This document shows positions 26,047 through 34,788 of a DNA stretch of 64,000 bases, piece after piece. Below the pieces are notes generated by a model. That model was given only the letters and a program-made list of their open reading frames with translations. It was not told the origin of the DNA and did not search any database. How positions within the stretch are numbered: the stretch's first letter is position 1; each line of letters starts with the position of its first letter. The translations under genes and the position numbers were made by a program. Source of the stretch: JBFHIZ01 sp963666475 (GTDB lineage: Bacteria > Bacillota > Clostridia > Lachnospirales > Lachnospiraceae). Location of the stretch: the NCBI GenBank assembly GCA_963666475.2, contig CAXXJM010000001.1, positions 1,054,001 to 1,118,000 of the forward strand. The letters are read 5' to 3'.

Positions 26047-26080
26047 GCTGCAGTCAGGCATGAAATGTCTGTTCTGCAGC
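26047..26080 (-). promoter_or_regulatory. Intercistronic hairpin between the S and ATPase genes
   Basis: GCTGCAG and CTGCAGC arms, with a second inner helix CAGACAT/ATGCCTG, form a long stem with loop TTC. No T-tract follows, so it is more likely an mRNA stability or processing element, or a partial terminator, than a full terminator. It could set more S component than ATPase. Confidence 0.55.
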
Positions 26081-26128
26081 ACCTATATTCATCTATTGTT
26101 GTATCCATAAATCAAATCATTGTGCGAT

Positions 26129-26680
26129 TTAATCTTCTTTTTTCAGACTCGATGACTTTGATTTTACCTTTGAATATCCAATTGCTAACAATGTTCCCAG
26201 TATACCAATTGTAAGTACATTTCCAAGACATGCAAATGCACCTTGTGCAAACACTTTATTGGCCGGCTCTGCATAAATCAGGATGTCCAATAGTGGCGCT
26301 ATAATTACCCAAGCAATCACATTTCCAATTACTTGTATGATGTTAAATAATACAATCTGTTTCTTTTCAAACCCGCCTTCTTCAATTGCATATTTCACAG
26401 CGAAAAGACCTGCAATAATACCAAACAAAGCATCTGGAAATACCCAACTCCACCATACGCTTCCATATTGAATTGCATCTGCCAGGGCATGACCCAAAAA
26501 TCCGATTGCACCACCAACGATTGGTCCAAAAATTGCTGCCATAAAAGCAAGCAATGCTGTTCTAGGTTGAATTGCTGTGTTAGGAATGAAACCAAGTGGA
26601 ATTGAAACATATGAAAGCACAATATAAAGTGCGGTTCCAATACCAATTGCTACTACGGAACGAATACTAAATTTTTTCAT
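26129..26680 (-). CDS. ECF transporter S component, UPF0397/COG4720 (HmpT-like) group
   Basis: Substrate-binding membrane subunit, 183 residues, about six helices. The conserved core includes IQPRTALLAFMAAIFGPIVGG, GHALADAIQYGSVWWSWVFPD and FGIIAGLF. This is the UPF0397 pattern, annotated in databases as riboflavin-type and predicted in some species to carry the thiamine precursor hydroxymethylpyrimidine. The N-terminal helix lacks a clear EcfT-binding A-x3-A motif, though ALYIVLSYVS fills that place. No TPP or FMN riboswitch is visible upstream, so the vitamin is left open. Confidence 0.88.
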   Translation of the reverse strand: MKKFSIRSVVAIGIGTALYIVLSYVSIPLGFIPNTAIQPRTALLAFMAAIFGPIVGGAIGFLGHALADAIQYGSVWWSWVFPDALFGIIAGLFAVKYAIEEGGFEKKQIVLFNIIQVIGNVIAWVIIAPLLDILIYAEPANKVFAQGAFACLGNVLTIGILGTLLAIGYSKVKSKSSSLKKED

Positions 26681-26760
26681 GACTACCTCCCTATTGTCTC
26701 CTTACTTTATCGAATAAGGAGATCTCCTATATTTTCGTTTGTGGCTTGACCACTTAATGA
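26681..26760 (-). promoter_or_regulatory. Structured 5' leader of the ECF operon, no known riboswitch
   Basis: The leader can form GTGG-TCAAG-CCAC, a GGAGATCTCC palindrome and a CTCCTTA/TAAGGAG helix. The 3' arm of this last helix ends about 13 bases before the GGGAGG ribosome binding site. None of the consensus blocks of TPP, FMN, preQ1-I, THF or cobalamin riboswitches is seen. Confidence 0.4.
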
Positions 26761-26806
26761 ATCTAATATATCCTATCATATTTTCACACAAAAAAACAGA
26801 TTATAT

Positions 26807-26854
26807 AAAAGAAATACCGATAACATGTTTCATAATGTTATCGGTATTTCTTTT
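26807..26854. terminator. Strong terminator of the zinc-ribbon protein gene
   Basis: A nearly perfect 20-bp stem (26807-26826 with 26835-26854), loop of about 8 nt, overlaps the stop codon of the gene ending at 26853. It can act in both directions. Confidence 0.85.
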
Positions 26855-27503
26855 ATTGTTCTTCGTAATATTCAATTCCACGATCTGGTTTAAAATATGT
26901 ACGAACATATCCATCTGTTGATACTACAACAAATTCATTGGTTTCTTCCAAATAATAAACATCGTCTTGGTCCTCTGCTTCTTTTTTATGCAACACAGAT
27001 TTAGACTGAATCACTCGATTTGCCCCTCTTAAATATTCGGAAGCGTTTTGATACCCAAAGTCTGCTCCATGACTTTCAAATTGTTCGGACAATAGTTCTT
27101 CCGTACGAAACGTATAAACAATCTCATTAAACTCGCTATCAAGATAGACAAGCACACTTTCTACCGAATCTGCTGCTGGTGTTTCTTGATCTGCAATCAT
27201 GGCTACTGTAGCTGCATAATTGCTTTCATACTCCTTTGACTCCGTAAAATAAGGTAATGCATGGTTCAATGCAATTCCGATGACACCTAATGAAAATAAT
27301 ATGGTTATACATGCTGAAATCAGAACACGTTTTTTACTTAAGGTGTTGGCAGCTCTCTTCCTTAATGTTTCATTTTCATGATTTCTTTTCGTTTTGCATG
27401 CTTTACAATGATTAGGAAGGTTCATTTCGTGGTCACAAAAAAACTGAACTTCTGCAGAAGACAATTCAAATTCATCTCCACAATCTTTACATAGCATCTT
27501 CAT
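26853..27503 (-). CDS. Membrane protein with N-terminal zinc ribbon
   Basis: 216 residues. The N-terminal zf-trcl-like zinc ribbon has Cys pairs CKDC (residues 5-8), the FFCDHEMNLP segment and CKACK (about 33-37). A basic linker leads to one membrane helix (about 62-84). The C-terminal 130 residues would then be outside the cell, with a small alpha/beta look and a repeated use of YxxE/Y (VYYLEETNEFVVVSTDGYVRTYF). The function is unknown. It is monocistronic with its own terminator. Zinc-ribbon plus single helix plus extracytoplasmic tail suggests a signalling or scaffold protein, but that is a guess. Confidence 0.75.
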   Translation of the reverse strand: MKMLCKDCGDEFELSSAEVQFFCDHEMNLPNHCKACKTKRNHENETLRKRAANTLSKKRVLISACITILFSLGVIGIALNHALPYFTESKEYESNYAATVAMIADQETPAADSVESVLVYLDSEFNEIVYTFRTEELLSEQFESHGADFGYQNASEYLRGANRVIQSKSVLHKKEAEDQDDVYYLEETNEFVVVSTDGYVRTYFKPDRGIEYYEEQ

Positions 27504-27594
27504 CTGTTAGCCCCTTCTTTTCCTACAAAATACATAAATACTTTCATATATTTTACTTCATTTTGCTCCCGGAATCAAAAATCTAACAAAAAAA

Positions 27595-30480
27595 TTATTT
27601 TTTTATTTTTATCTTTTTCTTTTTCGTACAACCTGTCGCCGCCCATGTCAAAAGTGAAAGTAATACAAAATCTGAGAATGCAAAAATAAAAATCCAGTTC
27701 GGTACACCAATTCTCACCAAATCCAAAGCGTTACTATTTGCGACGATGTATAGAATGTTGTGTGATGCGGTTCTTAGCTTTTGACCACCCATATTTGTGT
27801 CTGTAGTTGTAAACGTAGTACCTAAAGAATTAAGCATCAAATCATTTCCTGCTGAAATTGCTAAATCTCCATTCATATAAGATCCAACCATTGAGTTATC
27901 TGTAATAACTACTCCAACAAATCCCCATTCTCCTCTCAGAACATTCGTAAGCAATGCTTCATTTCCGCCAGTCCAACTTGTACCAATTCGATTCCAAGCA
28001 GACATCACTGCTTTTGCACCACCTTCTTTTACCGTGATTTCAAAAGGTCTTAAATAAATTTCACGTATTGCCTGTTCATTTGCCCACACACATTGGCCAA
28101 TTACGTTCGTTTCCTGATCATCCAACGCAAAATGTTTAATATAAGCATAGGTATTTGTGCTGTTTAGTCCGCTGACCATTGCTGCTCCAAATTTACCTGA
28201 TAGCAAAGGATCTTCTGAATAATATTCAAAATTACGTCCACTAAATGGTGTACGATGAATATTCATTGCAGGACCATAGATACCTGATACACCATAGATT
28301 ATAGCTTCCTCTCCCAACGTTTCTCCGTATTTTTCAGCAAGATCCACATTCCAGGTCGCTGAAATCACGACTTCACTAGGATATTGATTCCCTGCGATTC
28401 CATTAATCAGACCATTTAGACCTGCTGGGCCATCGATATCAATTACTTGCGGTTTTTCTACAGAAGGCACTGCTACGGTCTGCCATCCTCCTGTTCCAAT
28501 CAAATATTCCATATCTTTGATAGAAAGTTGTTCTAGTAGTTTTTCCCATTGAGGATCATCATATGAAAGTCCTTTCATATCACTTAATGTTAATCCATGA
28601 TTGCTAAAAACAAGTTCTTCTGCATTAGGATTTTCCTCTACTGATACATTTTCGATCTGTGCCAGTAAGTCTTCTGTGATTTGAATATTAGACGTTCGTT
28701 CTGTAGGCATTGTACCTTCCCAATCCGCTCTGCTTACATATTCAACATCACCTGCTGCATCGTCAAACTGATTTGTCACTTCAGTCAGATCACTGTTTCT
28801 TCCGATTTGTGTTTCTTCTACAGAAAATACTCTGCGCTCTATAACATCATGGCTATTATTCATTAATTGAATCTGATAATCTCCGGCTTCCAATATATAT
28901 GCCTTAGCATTTACATAGTCGTAACTCGACATATCTTCTACTAAAAATGATAAAGAAATTGTCTCGCTCTGTCCCGGATCTAACACACTCGTTTTATCAA
29001 ATGCGGCCAAAACAACATGTGATTTTTCTATTCCTCCAATATAATAAGGTGCCGAATAATACAACTGAATGACCTCTTTTCCAGAGACGATTCCAGTATT
29101 TGTAACCATCACATCGACTGTAATTATTCCATCCTGAACTTGAAGATCACCCATTTGTTTTTCAAAACTTGTATAAGATAGTCCATATCCGAATGGAAAC
29201 TGCACCTGTTCCTCATAAGTAATATACCCATCTTCTGCTGCTGTTTCATAGTACCGATACCCAATATAAATACCTTCTTGATAATTTAAAAAATGATAGA
29301 GCTCTTCTGTTCCTCCAGCCAGCAGACCGGTAAGCCCCGATGATGCATGCTCCGAGCCCAAATAATCAAACCCACCTGCGTTGTAATATGCGGGATTTGT
29401 AGTAATATCATATGCATAAATATCAGACAGACGACCAGAAGGATTGACCTCACCAGAAAGTACTTTTGCTACAGCATTTAACCCCGTCGACCCTGGCCCG
29501 CCAATCCAGATTGCACCATCAATACCTTCTTCTTCAAGAAAGCCAAGTTCCATAGGTGTCGATGAATTGATAAGCACAACAACGTCTTCAAAGTTTTCTT
29601 CTACCGTGTTAAGCAGATCCATTTCATTACTTGAAAGTTCTAGATAATGTTTGTCTTTCTCTCCAGTAACATCAGTCATGTCCATTGGCATATCTGCACC
29701 TTCTCCACCGTTCCTGCTAAATACTACAATAGCAATTTCCGAAAAATCTTTTGCCTCTTCAAGCATCTGCTTTGTATATTCTGCTTTTCCAGGCTCTGGA
29801 ATACGATTGTCACCTCCTAGCATAACTAGAACATTATTTGAAGTTTCCTGTTGACTTCTCTCTTGATAAAATTGATAAAGATTCGTATTTAATTCAAATC
29901 CCTCATTTTCAAGTGCTACTTTCAAAGATACATTTTTACGTTCATCTGCAGCACCCGAACCCGAACCACCATATACAATTTTTTGTGAAGCGTAGCCGAA
30001 TACATTCACCTTTTTTTCCGACAAAGGAAGCGTATTATCCTGATTTTTTAGTAAAACAATACCTTCTTCTTCAATCTCTTCCGTCAAATCCCTTGCAGTT
30101 TCTGTGATCGTATAGGTTTGCTCCTCAGTTATCGTACTTCGATCCAAAAGCTGATTGAGTAAAACATACATATTGCCCACTACCATATTCACCGCCAATA
30201 CGATAATCATCGCCATCGTAAATAAAATCGTTCGAATTACTCGTATTTTTTTATTTTTCACTGCCAAATAAACGAACCACGCCACAATTATCACCATCCA
30301 AAAATAAACAAATGGCATCATAATAGAAAAAATTCTTCGTATACTTGCGCCTAATGGATTTGGAAATAACCATGTGAGTAAATAAGATATAACAATAAGA
30401 GCTGCGACTGCAATAATTCCATATAACATTGCCTTTTTGACAATTCCTATATCATTCACTTCTTTTTCCTTTTTATTCAT
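27595..30480 (-). CDS. GH3 beta-glucosidase, circularly permuted and membrane-tethered
   Basis: 961 residues from the ATG at 30480, which has AAAGGAG ahead (the longer frame to 30543 has none). Domain order is reversed. Three membrane helices (about 15-125) come first, then the alpha/beta sandwich (EEGIVLLKNQDNTLPLS near 145, YGGSGSGAAD near 175), the fibronectin-like domain (GYGLSYTSFE near 440), and only then the TIM barrel (IDIDGPAGLNGL, GPAMNIHRTPFSGRNFEYYSEDP, KHFALDDQE, nucleophile Asp in VVITDNSM near 870). A last helix and a Lys-rich tail end the protein. Inverted GH3 enzymes are known in rumen Clostridia. The double membrane anchoring is notable. Confidence 0.9.
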   Translation of the reverse strand: MNKKEKEVNDIGIVKKAMLYGIIAVAALIVISYLLTWLFPNPLGASIRRIFSIMMPFVYFWMVIIVAWFVYLAVKNKKIRVIRTILFTMAMIIVLAVNMVVGNMYVLLNQLLDRSTITEEQTYTITETARDLTEEIEEEGIVLLKNQDNTLPLSEKKVNVFGYASQKIVYGGSGSGAADERKNVSLKVALENEGFELNTNLYQFYQERSQQETSNNVLVMLGGDNRIPEPGKAEYTKQMLEEAKDFSEIAIVVFSRNGGEGADMPMDMTDVTGEKDKHYLELSSNEMDLLNTVEENFEDVVVLINSSTPMELGFLEEEGIDGAIWIGGPGSTGLNAVAKVLSGEVNPSGRLSDIYAYDITTNPAYYNAGGFDYLGSEHASSGLTGLLAGGTEELYHFLNYQEGIYIGYRYYETAAEDGYITYEEQVQFPFGYGLSYTSFEKQMGDLQVQDGIITVDVMVTNTGIVSGKEVIQLYYSAPYYIGGIEKSHVVLAAFDKTSVLDPGQSETISLSFLVEDMSSYDYVNAKAYILEAGDYQIQLMNNSHDVIERRVFSVEETQIGRNSDLTEVTNQFDDAAGDVEYVSRADWEGTMPTERTSNIQITEDLLAQIENVSVEENPNAEELVFSNHGLTLSDMKGLSYDDPQWEKLLEQLSIKDMEYLIGTGGWQTVAVPSVEKPQVIDIDGPAGLNGLINGIAGNQYPSEVVISATWNVDLAEKYGETLGEEAIIYGVSGIYGPAMNIHRTPFSGRNFEYYSEDPLLSGKFGAAMVSGLNSTNTYAYIKHFALDDQETNVIGQCVWANEQAIREIYLRPFEITVKEGGAKAVMSAWNRIGTSWTGGNEALLTNVLRGEWGFVGVVITDNSMVGSYMNGDLAISAGNDLMLNSLGTTFTTTDTNMGGQKLRTASHNILYIVANSNALDLVRIGVPNWIFIFAFSDFVLLSLLTWAATGCTKKKKIKIKK

Positions 30481-30582
30481 AATATAATCCACTCCTTTCA
30501 AAATGTCCCTACTCACACTGTAGCACTTTTCGATTCTCGCCATTAGTACATATTCTACAAAAATAATATTATTTCCTAAATT

Positions 30583-30616
30583 TTAAAGAACGAAACCTAA
30601 AAAAGGTTCCGTTCTT
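30583..30616 (-). terminator. Terminator of the oleate hydratase gene
   Basis: On the minus strand AAGAACGGAACCT pairs with AGGTTTCGTTCTT around a T5 loop, followed by TAAAATTT. Confidence 0.8.
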
Positions 30617-30620
30617 ACTT

Positions 30621-32417
30621 TTATAATATGTTATGATCTTTCAATACTTTTTCGACAACAGTTCCTCGCATAAATTTCAAAGCGGGTCTTTTCAACAATT
30701 TAGCTGGAAATGGAAGTTTCATATCCATAGGGAACTTTCCATCCATCAATTTTACTGTACTATCTAACAATTCCCTTATGTCATATACACTACCCCACAC
30801 TTCAGGCACACCACGATCTATGCCGAGCAATCCATAAACGGATTCCATCGCTGTTCGCACAGAATATTCTGTCGTAAATACGGTATCTCTTGGCGTTTCT
30901 GCAAATTGTCCAAGAAAAGCAAAATTTGTACATCCATCAGGAATAACGTCTGGTCTATCTCCTTTTGTACGTGGCATGAAGAATGCAGTTATATATGGCA
31001 ACATGGTTGGAACACAAATTGCACTATTCGTTGCAAGGTCATCGATACTTTCAATTGGTACCCCCATATGATACAACCATTCCTGTGTAATCTCTTTTCC
31101 AGTACATTCGCTCATAGGCTTTTTAATATAATCACCTGGCACATCTGAAAACAGCCCATATACCCAAACACATACTTTGTCTGGATCCTGTTCTTTAAAC
31201 TGGCCTTGTCGATTAATTGTCCAACTAAGCAACCATGAAGAATCCATGCAACTTACAATCCCTCCCGTTACAACATTTCCTGATTTAGGGTCTCTTTTGC
31301 AAATTTTTTGAATATATGGAATGATCTTATCATCTAATGTCGTAATTGTTGCAGACTCCCAATTGGTTTTCTTGATATCTGAATAGAATTTTTTTGGTCT
31401 TCCAAAAGCAGGATCCTGTTTCGCGATGTTTTCCCATAGTTTCCAACTTCCACTGGTTCGCACCTCAGCTTCTCCGTTTGGCGCATGGTCCTGATCCCCA
31501 TAAATAGTGCCTTCTGTACAACTTCCGTTTGTAACAAACACAAGATCGTTTTCTGAAAGTTCAATGGATTTCTCTTCTCCATGTATTTTACAGTCCAGTC
31601 TTTTGGCTACTTTCTTGTTTCTTTCGATCTCAAACAATACATTTGTGACCTCCGTGCCAAATTCAAACCTCACACCTGCTGCCTCCAAATATTTCTGCAT
31701 TGGAAGAATCAAAGATTCGTATTGATTATATCTCGTAAACTTCAAAGCACTAAAATCTGGAAGTCCTGCTATGTGATGAATAAATCTTTGAAAATATAGC
31801 TTCATTTCTAGTGCACTATGCCAATTTTCAAAAGCAAACATGGTTCTCCAATATAACCAGAATGTAGATTCAAACACTTCCTCATCAAAAAAATCTTCTA
31901 TCGATTTATCATATAAATCTGCATCCACCGTCATAAAGAGTTTCATAATCTGCATACACCCTTTTTGACTGATATTGAACTTTCCATCTGTTTTCGCATC
32001 TTCTCCGCGATTCTTCGTAGCTCTGCAGAGTGAAAAATTGGGATCATCTTTATTTAACCAATAAAATTCATCAAGGACAGAGGCCCCGTCTATTTCTAGT
32101 GATGGTATACTTCTAAATAGATCCCATAGGCATTCAAAATGATTTTCCATTTCTCGCCCACCTCGCATAACGTATCCTCTGGTCGGATCGTGAATCCCAT
32201 CACATGCACCTCCTGCAATATCCATGGCCTCCATAATGTGTATATGCGATCCTGGCATTTTCCCGTCTCGAACTAAAAAGCAGGCTGCTGCTAGTGAAGC
32301 AAGACCACTTCCTACCAAATATGCATTTTTTTCTTCCACGCCTTCTGGTTTTCTTGGGTTTGCAAATGCTTCATAATTTCCATTTGTATAATAGATTCCT
32401 TTGCTGTTCTTTTCCAT
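30621..32417 (-). CDS. Oleate hydratase (MCRA family)
   Basis: FAD-dependent enzyme that adds water across the cis-9 double bond of oleic or linoleic acid, 598 residues, full length. The FAD loop NAYLVGSGLASLAAACFL (about 31-48) starts with the non-classical G-S-G-L-A-S-L of this family. HIHIMEAMDIAGGACDG and the substrate-site RGYVMRGGREMENHFECLWDLF (about 95-115) follow. It is found in gut Firmicutes as fatty-acid detoxification. It lies after a TetR regulator that has its own terminator, so it is probably transcribed on its own. Confidence 0.95.
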   Translation of the reverse strand: MEKNSKGIYYTNGNYEAFANPRKPEGVEEKNAYLVGSGLASLAAACFLVRDGKMPGSHIHIMEAMDIAGGACDGIHDPTRGYVMRGGREMENHFECLWDLFRSIPSLEIDGASVLDEFYWLNKDDPNFSLCRATKNRGEDAKTDGKFNISQKGCMQIMKLFMTVDADLYDKSIEDFFDEEVFESTFWLYWRTMFAFENWHSALEMKLYFQRFIHHIAGLPDFSALKFTRYNQYESLILPMQKYLEAAGVRFEFGTEVTNVLFEIERNKKVAKRLDCKIHGEEKSIELSENDLVFVTNGSCTEGTIYGDQDHAPNGEAEVRTSGSWKLWENIAKQDPAFGRPKKFYSDIKKTNWESATITTLDDKIIPYIQKICKRDPKSGNVVTGGIVSCMDSSWLLSWTINRQGQFKEQDPDKVCVWVYGLFSDVPGDYIKKPMSECTGKEITQEWLYHMGVPIESIDDLATNSAICVPTMLPYITAFFMPRTKGDRPDVIPDGCTNFAFLGQFAETPRDTVFTTEYSVRTAMESVYGLLGIDRGVPEVWGSVYDIRELLDSTVKLMDGKFPMDMKLPFPAKLLKRPALKFMRGTVVEKVLKDHNIL

Positions 32418-32476
32418 TTCTGAACCGCCTTTCCTTTTTTTTCATTTTATAACTTTGAAATCTATTATCAATTTAC

Positions 32477-32512
32477 AAAAGAGGCAGAATGATAAAATAT
32501 TCTGCCTCTTTT
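32477..32512 (-). terminator. Terminator of the DhaS-like TetR gene
   Basis: AAAAGAGGCAGAAT pairs with ATTCTGCCTCTTTTT across an 8-nt loop. The gene ends at 32528. Confidence 0.88.
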
Positions 32513-32527
32513 TCCTCGAATTCACTT

Positions 32528-33103
32528 TCATCTTCCTCTTTGGTGTTTCTTATCTATAAAATTCTGTACAGATTTTGGAATCGTACCATTTAACGTAATG
32601 CTTAATTTCTCGACAATCAAATTCGGATCTTCCTTCATCCCTTTTTTTATCCAATCCAACATAATACCTACAAACCCATATTTATAGAACTCTGCTATAA
32701 ATTGAAGTTCCTCCTTAGAAAGCAATGTGCCATTTGCATGTTCTTTCACAACACCTTCAAGTAATTCATAGGTAAGATGGTACAAATAGGTTTCAATCTG
32801 ATCTCGATTTACTGCTCGGTACACATTTAAGATAAAAGGTTTATTCTCCAGCACAGCATCAAAAATCTGCAATAGTCCTTCCTGCCATGTCTGATATGTC
32901 TTCTTCCCTTGAAGCGCCTTTTTTCCATCTTCTTCACAAGACCACTCGACCAAATCATAGATATCTTTAAAATGATAATAAAATGCCATCCGACTGATTC
33001 CACAATCTTCCGTAAGGTCTCGTATTGTAATCTTATCCAGTGGTTTTAAAAGCAACAAACGCTTCAAAGAATTTTCAAGTTCGTGTTTTGTAGAATTCGA
33101 CAT
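32528..33103 (-). CDS. TetR/AcrR-family regulator, DhaS-like C-terminus
   Basis: 191 residues. The N-terminal helix-turn-helix is typical: LENSLKRLLLLKPLDKITIRDLTEDCGISRMAFYYHFKDIYDLVEW (given in part) at about 8-52. The C-terminal domain (HLTYELLEGVVKEHANG, FIAEFYKYGFVGIMLDWIKKGMKEDP) is the TetR_C_8 type found in DhaS and in regulators of fatty-acid or stress genes. It lies upstream of the oleate hydratase gene on the same strand, so that gene is a candidate target, but no shared palindrome was found. Confidence 0.88.
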   Translation of the reverse strand: MSNSTKHELENSLKRLLLLKPLDKITIRDLTEDCGISRMAFYYHFKDIYDLVEWSCEEDGKKALQGKKTYQTWQEGLLQIFDAVLENKPFILNVYRAVNRDQIETYLYHLTYELLEGVVKEHANGTLLSKEELQFIAEFYKYGFVGIMLDWIKKGMKEDPNLIVEKLSITLNGTIPKSVQNFIDKKHQRGR

Positions 33104-33179
33104 GATAACTCGTACTCCCTTTATTCACAAATTTCATAATATATCTTGGTAATATTATAGCATGGACCACTTCAGAATG

Positions 33180-34019
33180 TTATTCAAATGCAACTTTCCA
33201 ACTAAAGACATATTTCTTCGTACGGATTAGATCCCGATCCTTTACAACCCACGAACCCTGCAGATGGTACTTCTTAGCGGTTTCCTCAAAATGCATTTTG
33301 GCGATTCCCATATCATTGTATGCAAAATCAATTCTTTTATCCTTCAGTCGATCATAAAATGCCTTTAATTCTACATAAAAATCATATCCATCCTGTGATT
33401 GCACGACTCTCCAAGGTTGACTATTCCCTGCGGAAGGGGCCAAACGTACCATTTCGAGTACCTGTTTATAATCCTCTTTCAAATAATTTCTGAGTGGTTT
33501 CCCAAACTCATTTTCAAAAAACAATAAATCTGCCGCAATTCTTTGATCCGCCTTAATCAAAAATCTCGTGATTTTTTCCATTCCTCTTCTTCCTGCACTG
33601 TATCCGAGAGGAGAAGCCATAACAATTCTTCGATCCCTCCCGATCTTAAGCAAATCTCGAAGTTTATCTTCACTATATGACATACCTAGCCAGCATGTAT
33701 TCATTCCAAGTTCTGTAGCTTTTAATATGATTTTTTCAAAATCTGCTCCAAATGATATCGCAGTATCATTATCGCTACCAAGAGTGGGGCTTCCAATTCC
33801 AACTACAAAAGTTTTCGCATTTTGAATCAACCCATAGGTGCTGATTTTTTCATTTTGTGTCAATGAATAATCCACAATTTGGAACGTATATTTATCATTG
33901 TCGAATTGCTTTGCAAACTCCAATAATTCTTGTAACATTTCTTTATCAACCATTCGGTCGGAATATTTTCGAATCGAGGTTCTCTGTTGAATCAAATCTT
34001 CTATGTCTCTCTTAAACAT
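33180..34019 (-). CDS. Nitroreductase-family flavoprotein, TM1586-like
   Basis: 279 residues, longer than classic nitroreductases because it has two half-domains. The N-terminus (IQQRTSIRKYSDRMVDKEMLQELLEFAKQ) starts like a normal member. A second FMN-binding segment lies further on (VRLAPSAGNSQPWRVVQ near residue 190). This two-lobed form is the TM1586 type, also seen in clostridial iron-hydrogenase-linked oxidoreductases. It likely uses FMN and NAD(P)H. The substrate is unknown. It sits 38 bp downstream of a TetR gene on the same strand, so it may be co-transcribed with it. Confidence 0.88.
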   Translation of the reverse strand: MFKRDIEDLIQQRTSIRKYSDRMVDKEMLQELLEFAKQFDNDKYTFQIVDYSLTQNEKISTYGLIQNAKTFVVGIGSPTLGSDNDTAISFGADFEKIILKATELGMNTCWLGMSYSEDKLRDLLKIGRDRRIVMASPLGYSAGRRGMEKITRFLIKADQRIAADLLFFENEFGKPLRNYLKEDYKQVLEMVRLAPSAGNSQPWRVVQSQDGYDFYVELKAFYDRLKDKRIDFAYNDMGIAKMHFEETAKKYHLQGSWVVKDRDLIRTKKYVFSWKVAFE

Positions 34020-34056
34020 TTGTCATCTCCTATCGGGTTCAGAGACCTGGAGATTT

Positions 34057-34707
34057 TTATACTAAATGATAACCATCCAAATAGTTTTTCATGATAGACA
34101 AAACATCTCTTTTAAAGTCTCGAACAAATCCGTTCATTCTATTTTCTTCAATTAGTTCTACAACAGCGCAAGGAAGAGAGGCCGTCAATTTACAACCCGT
34201 AATAATTGATATTTCAGACATAAAAATATTCATAACATCTGCTTCCTTTAAAACTCCGTTATTACACAATTTTTTTACCAATACTTGTAGACTTTCATAC
34301 AATCTCGTTTTTTGTTCCAATAATATTTCTGGGTCAACATTTTTTTCAAGAATAGCCGAACGCACAGCTTCTAAACGAACATATAACGGATTCGTATCTA
34401 CCAACTCTTCCAGTTCCAACAATATCATTTCTTTGAAATCCTGAAAGGATGTAATCTCGGTACGATCCGCAAGCTCAGATATCCAATTTATTCTTTTCAA
34501 ATATTCTCTACATAAAAGTGTATAAAATAAAGATTCTTTTGTCTTAAAGTATACAAATAAAATCCCATTGGAAAGATTCATTTCCTTTGCAATACTGCTC
34601 ATTTTTATTTTTTCATATTCCAAAACCGAAAACATTTCCGCTGCTTTATCCAAAATACTATTCGCTTTTTCTGCTTTCGACTCTGGCGTCATTGCTCTTT
34701 TTGCCAC
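34057..34707 (-). CDS. TetR-family regulator controlling itself and the neighbouring SDR gene
   Basis: 216 residues. The helix-turn-helix is at about 14-58 (ILDKAAEMFSVLEYEKIKMSSIAKEMNLSNGILFVYFKTKESLFY in part). Start is GTG at 34707 behind GGAGATC. The ligand domain is all-helical and not diagnostic. A TTGACTC-T-GAGTCAA palindrome overlaps the -35 of its own promoter, and two related copies lie in the promoter of the upstream SDR gene. Autoregulation plus repression of the SDR gene is a strong inference. The inducer is unknown. Confidence 0.88.
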   Translation of the reverse strand: MAKRAMTPESKAEKANSILDKAAEMFSVLEYEKIKMSSIAKEMNLSNGILFVYFKTKESLFYTLLCREYLKRINWISELADRTEITSFQDFKEMILLELEELVDTNPLYVRLEAVRSAILEKNVDPEILLEQKTRLYESLQVLVKKLCNNGVLKEADVMNIFMSEISIITGCKLTASLPCAVVELIEENRMNGFVRDFKRDVLSIMKNYLDGYHLV

Positions 34708-34748
34708 TTTGATCTCCTGTCTGTTTCAGTGATTCTTTTTATTCATTT

Positions 34749-34788
34749 CATCCTATCACCAAATTGACTCTGAGTCAAAAAAATTCGA
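34749..34788 (-). promoter_or_regulatory. Promoter and operator of the TetR gene
   Basis: The minus-strand -35 TTGACT lies inside the perfect palindrome TTGACTC-T-GAGTCAA (34764-34778). Spacing of 17 bp leads to TAGGAT as -10. Confidence 0.65.

Noticed and set aside
26681..26760. TPP or FMN riboswitch before the ECF genes
   Set aside because: The CTGAGA and other conserved blocks of those classes are missing.
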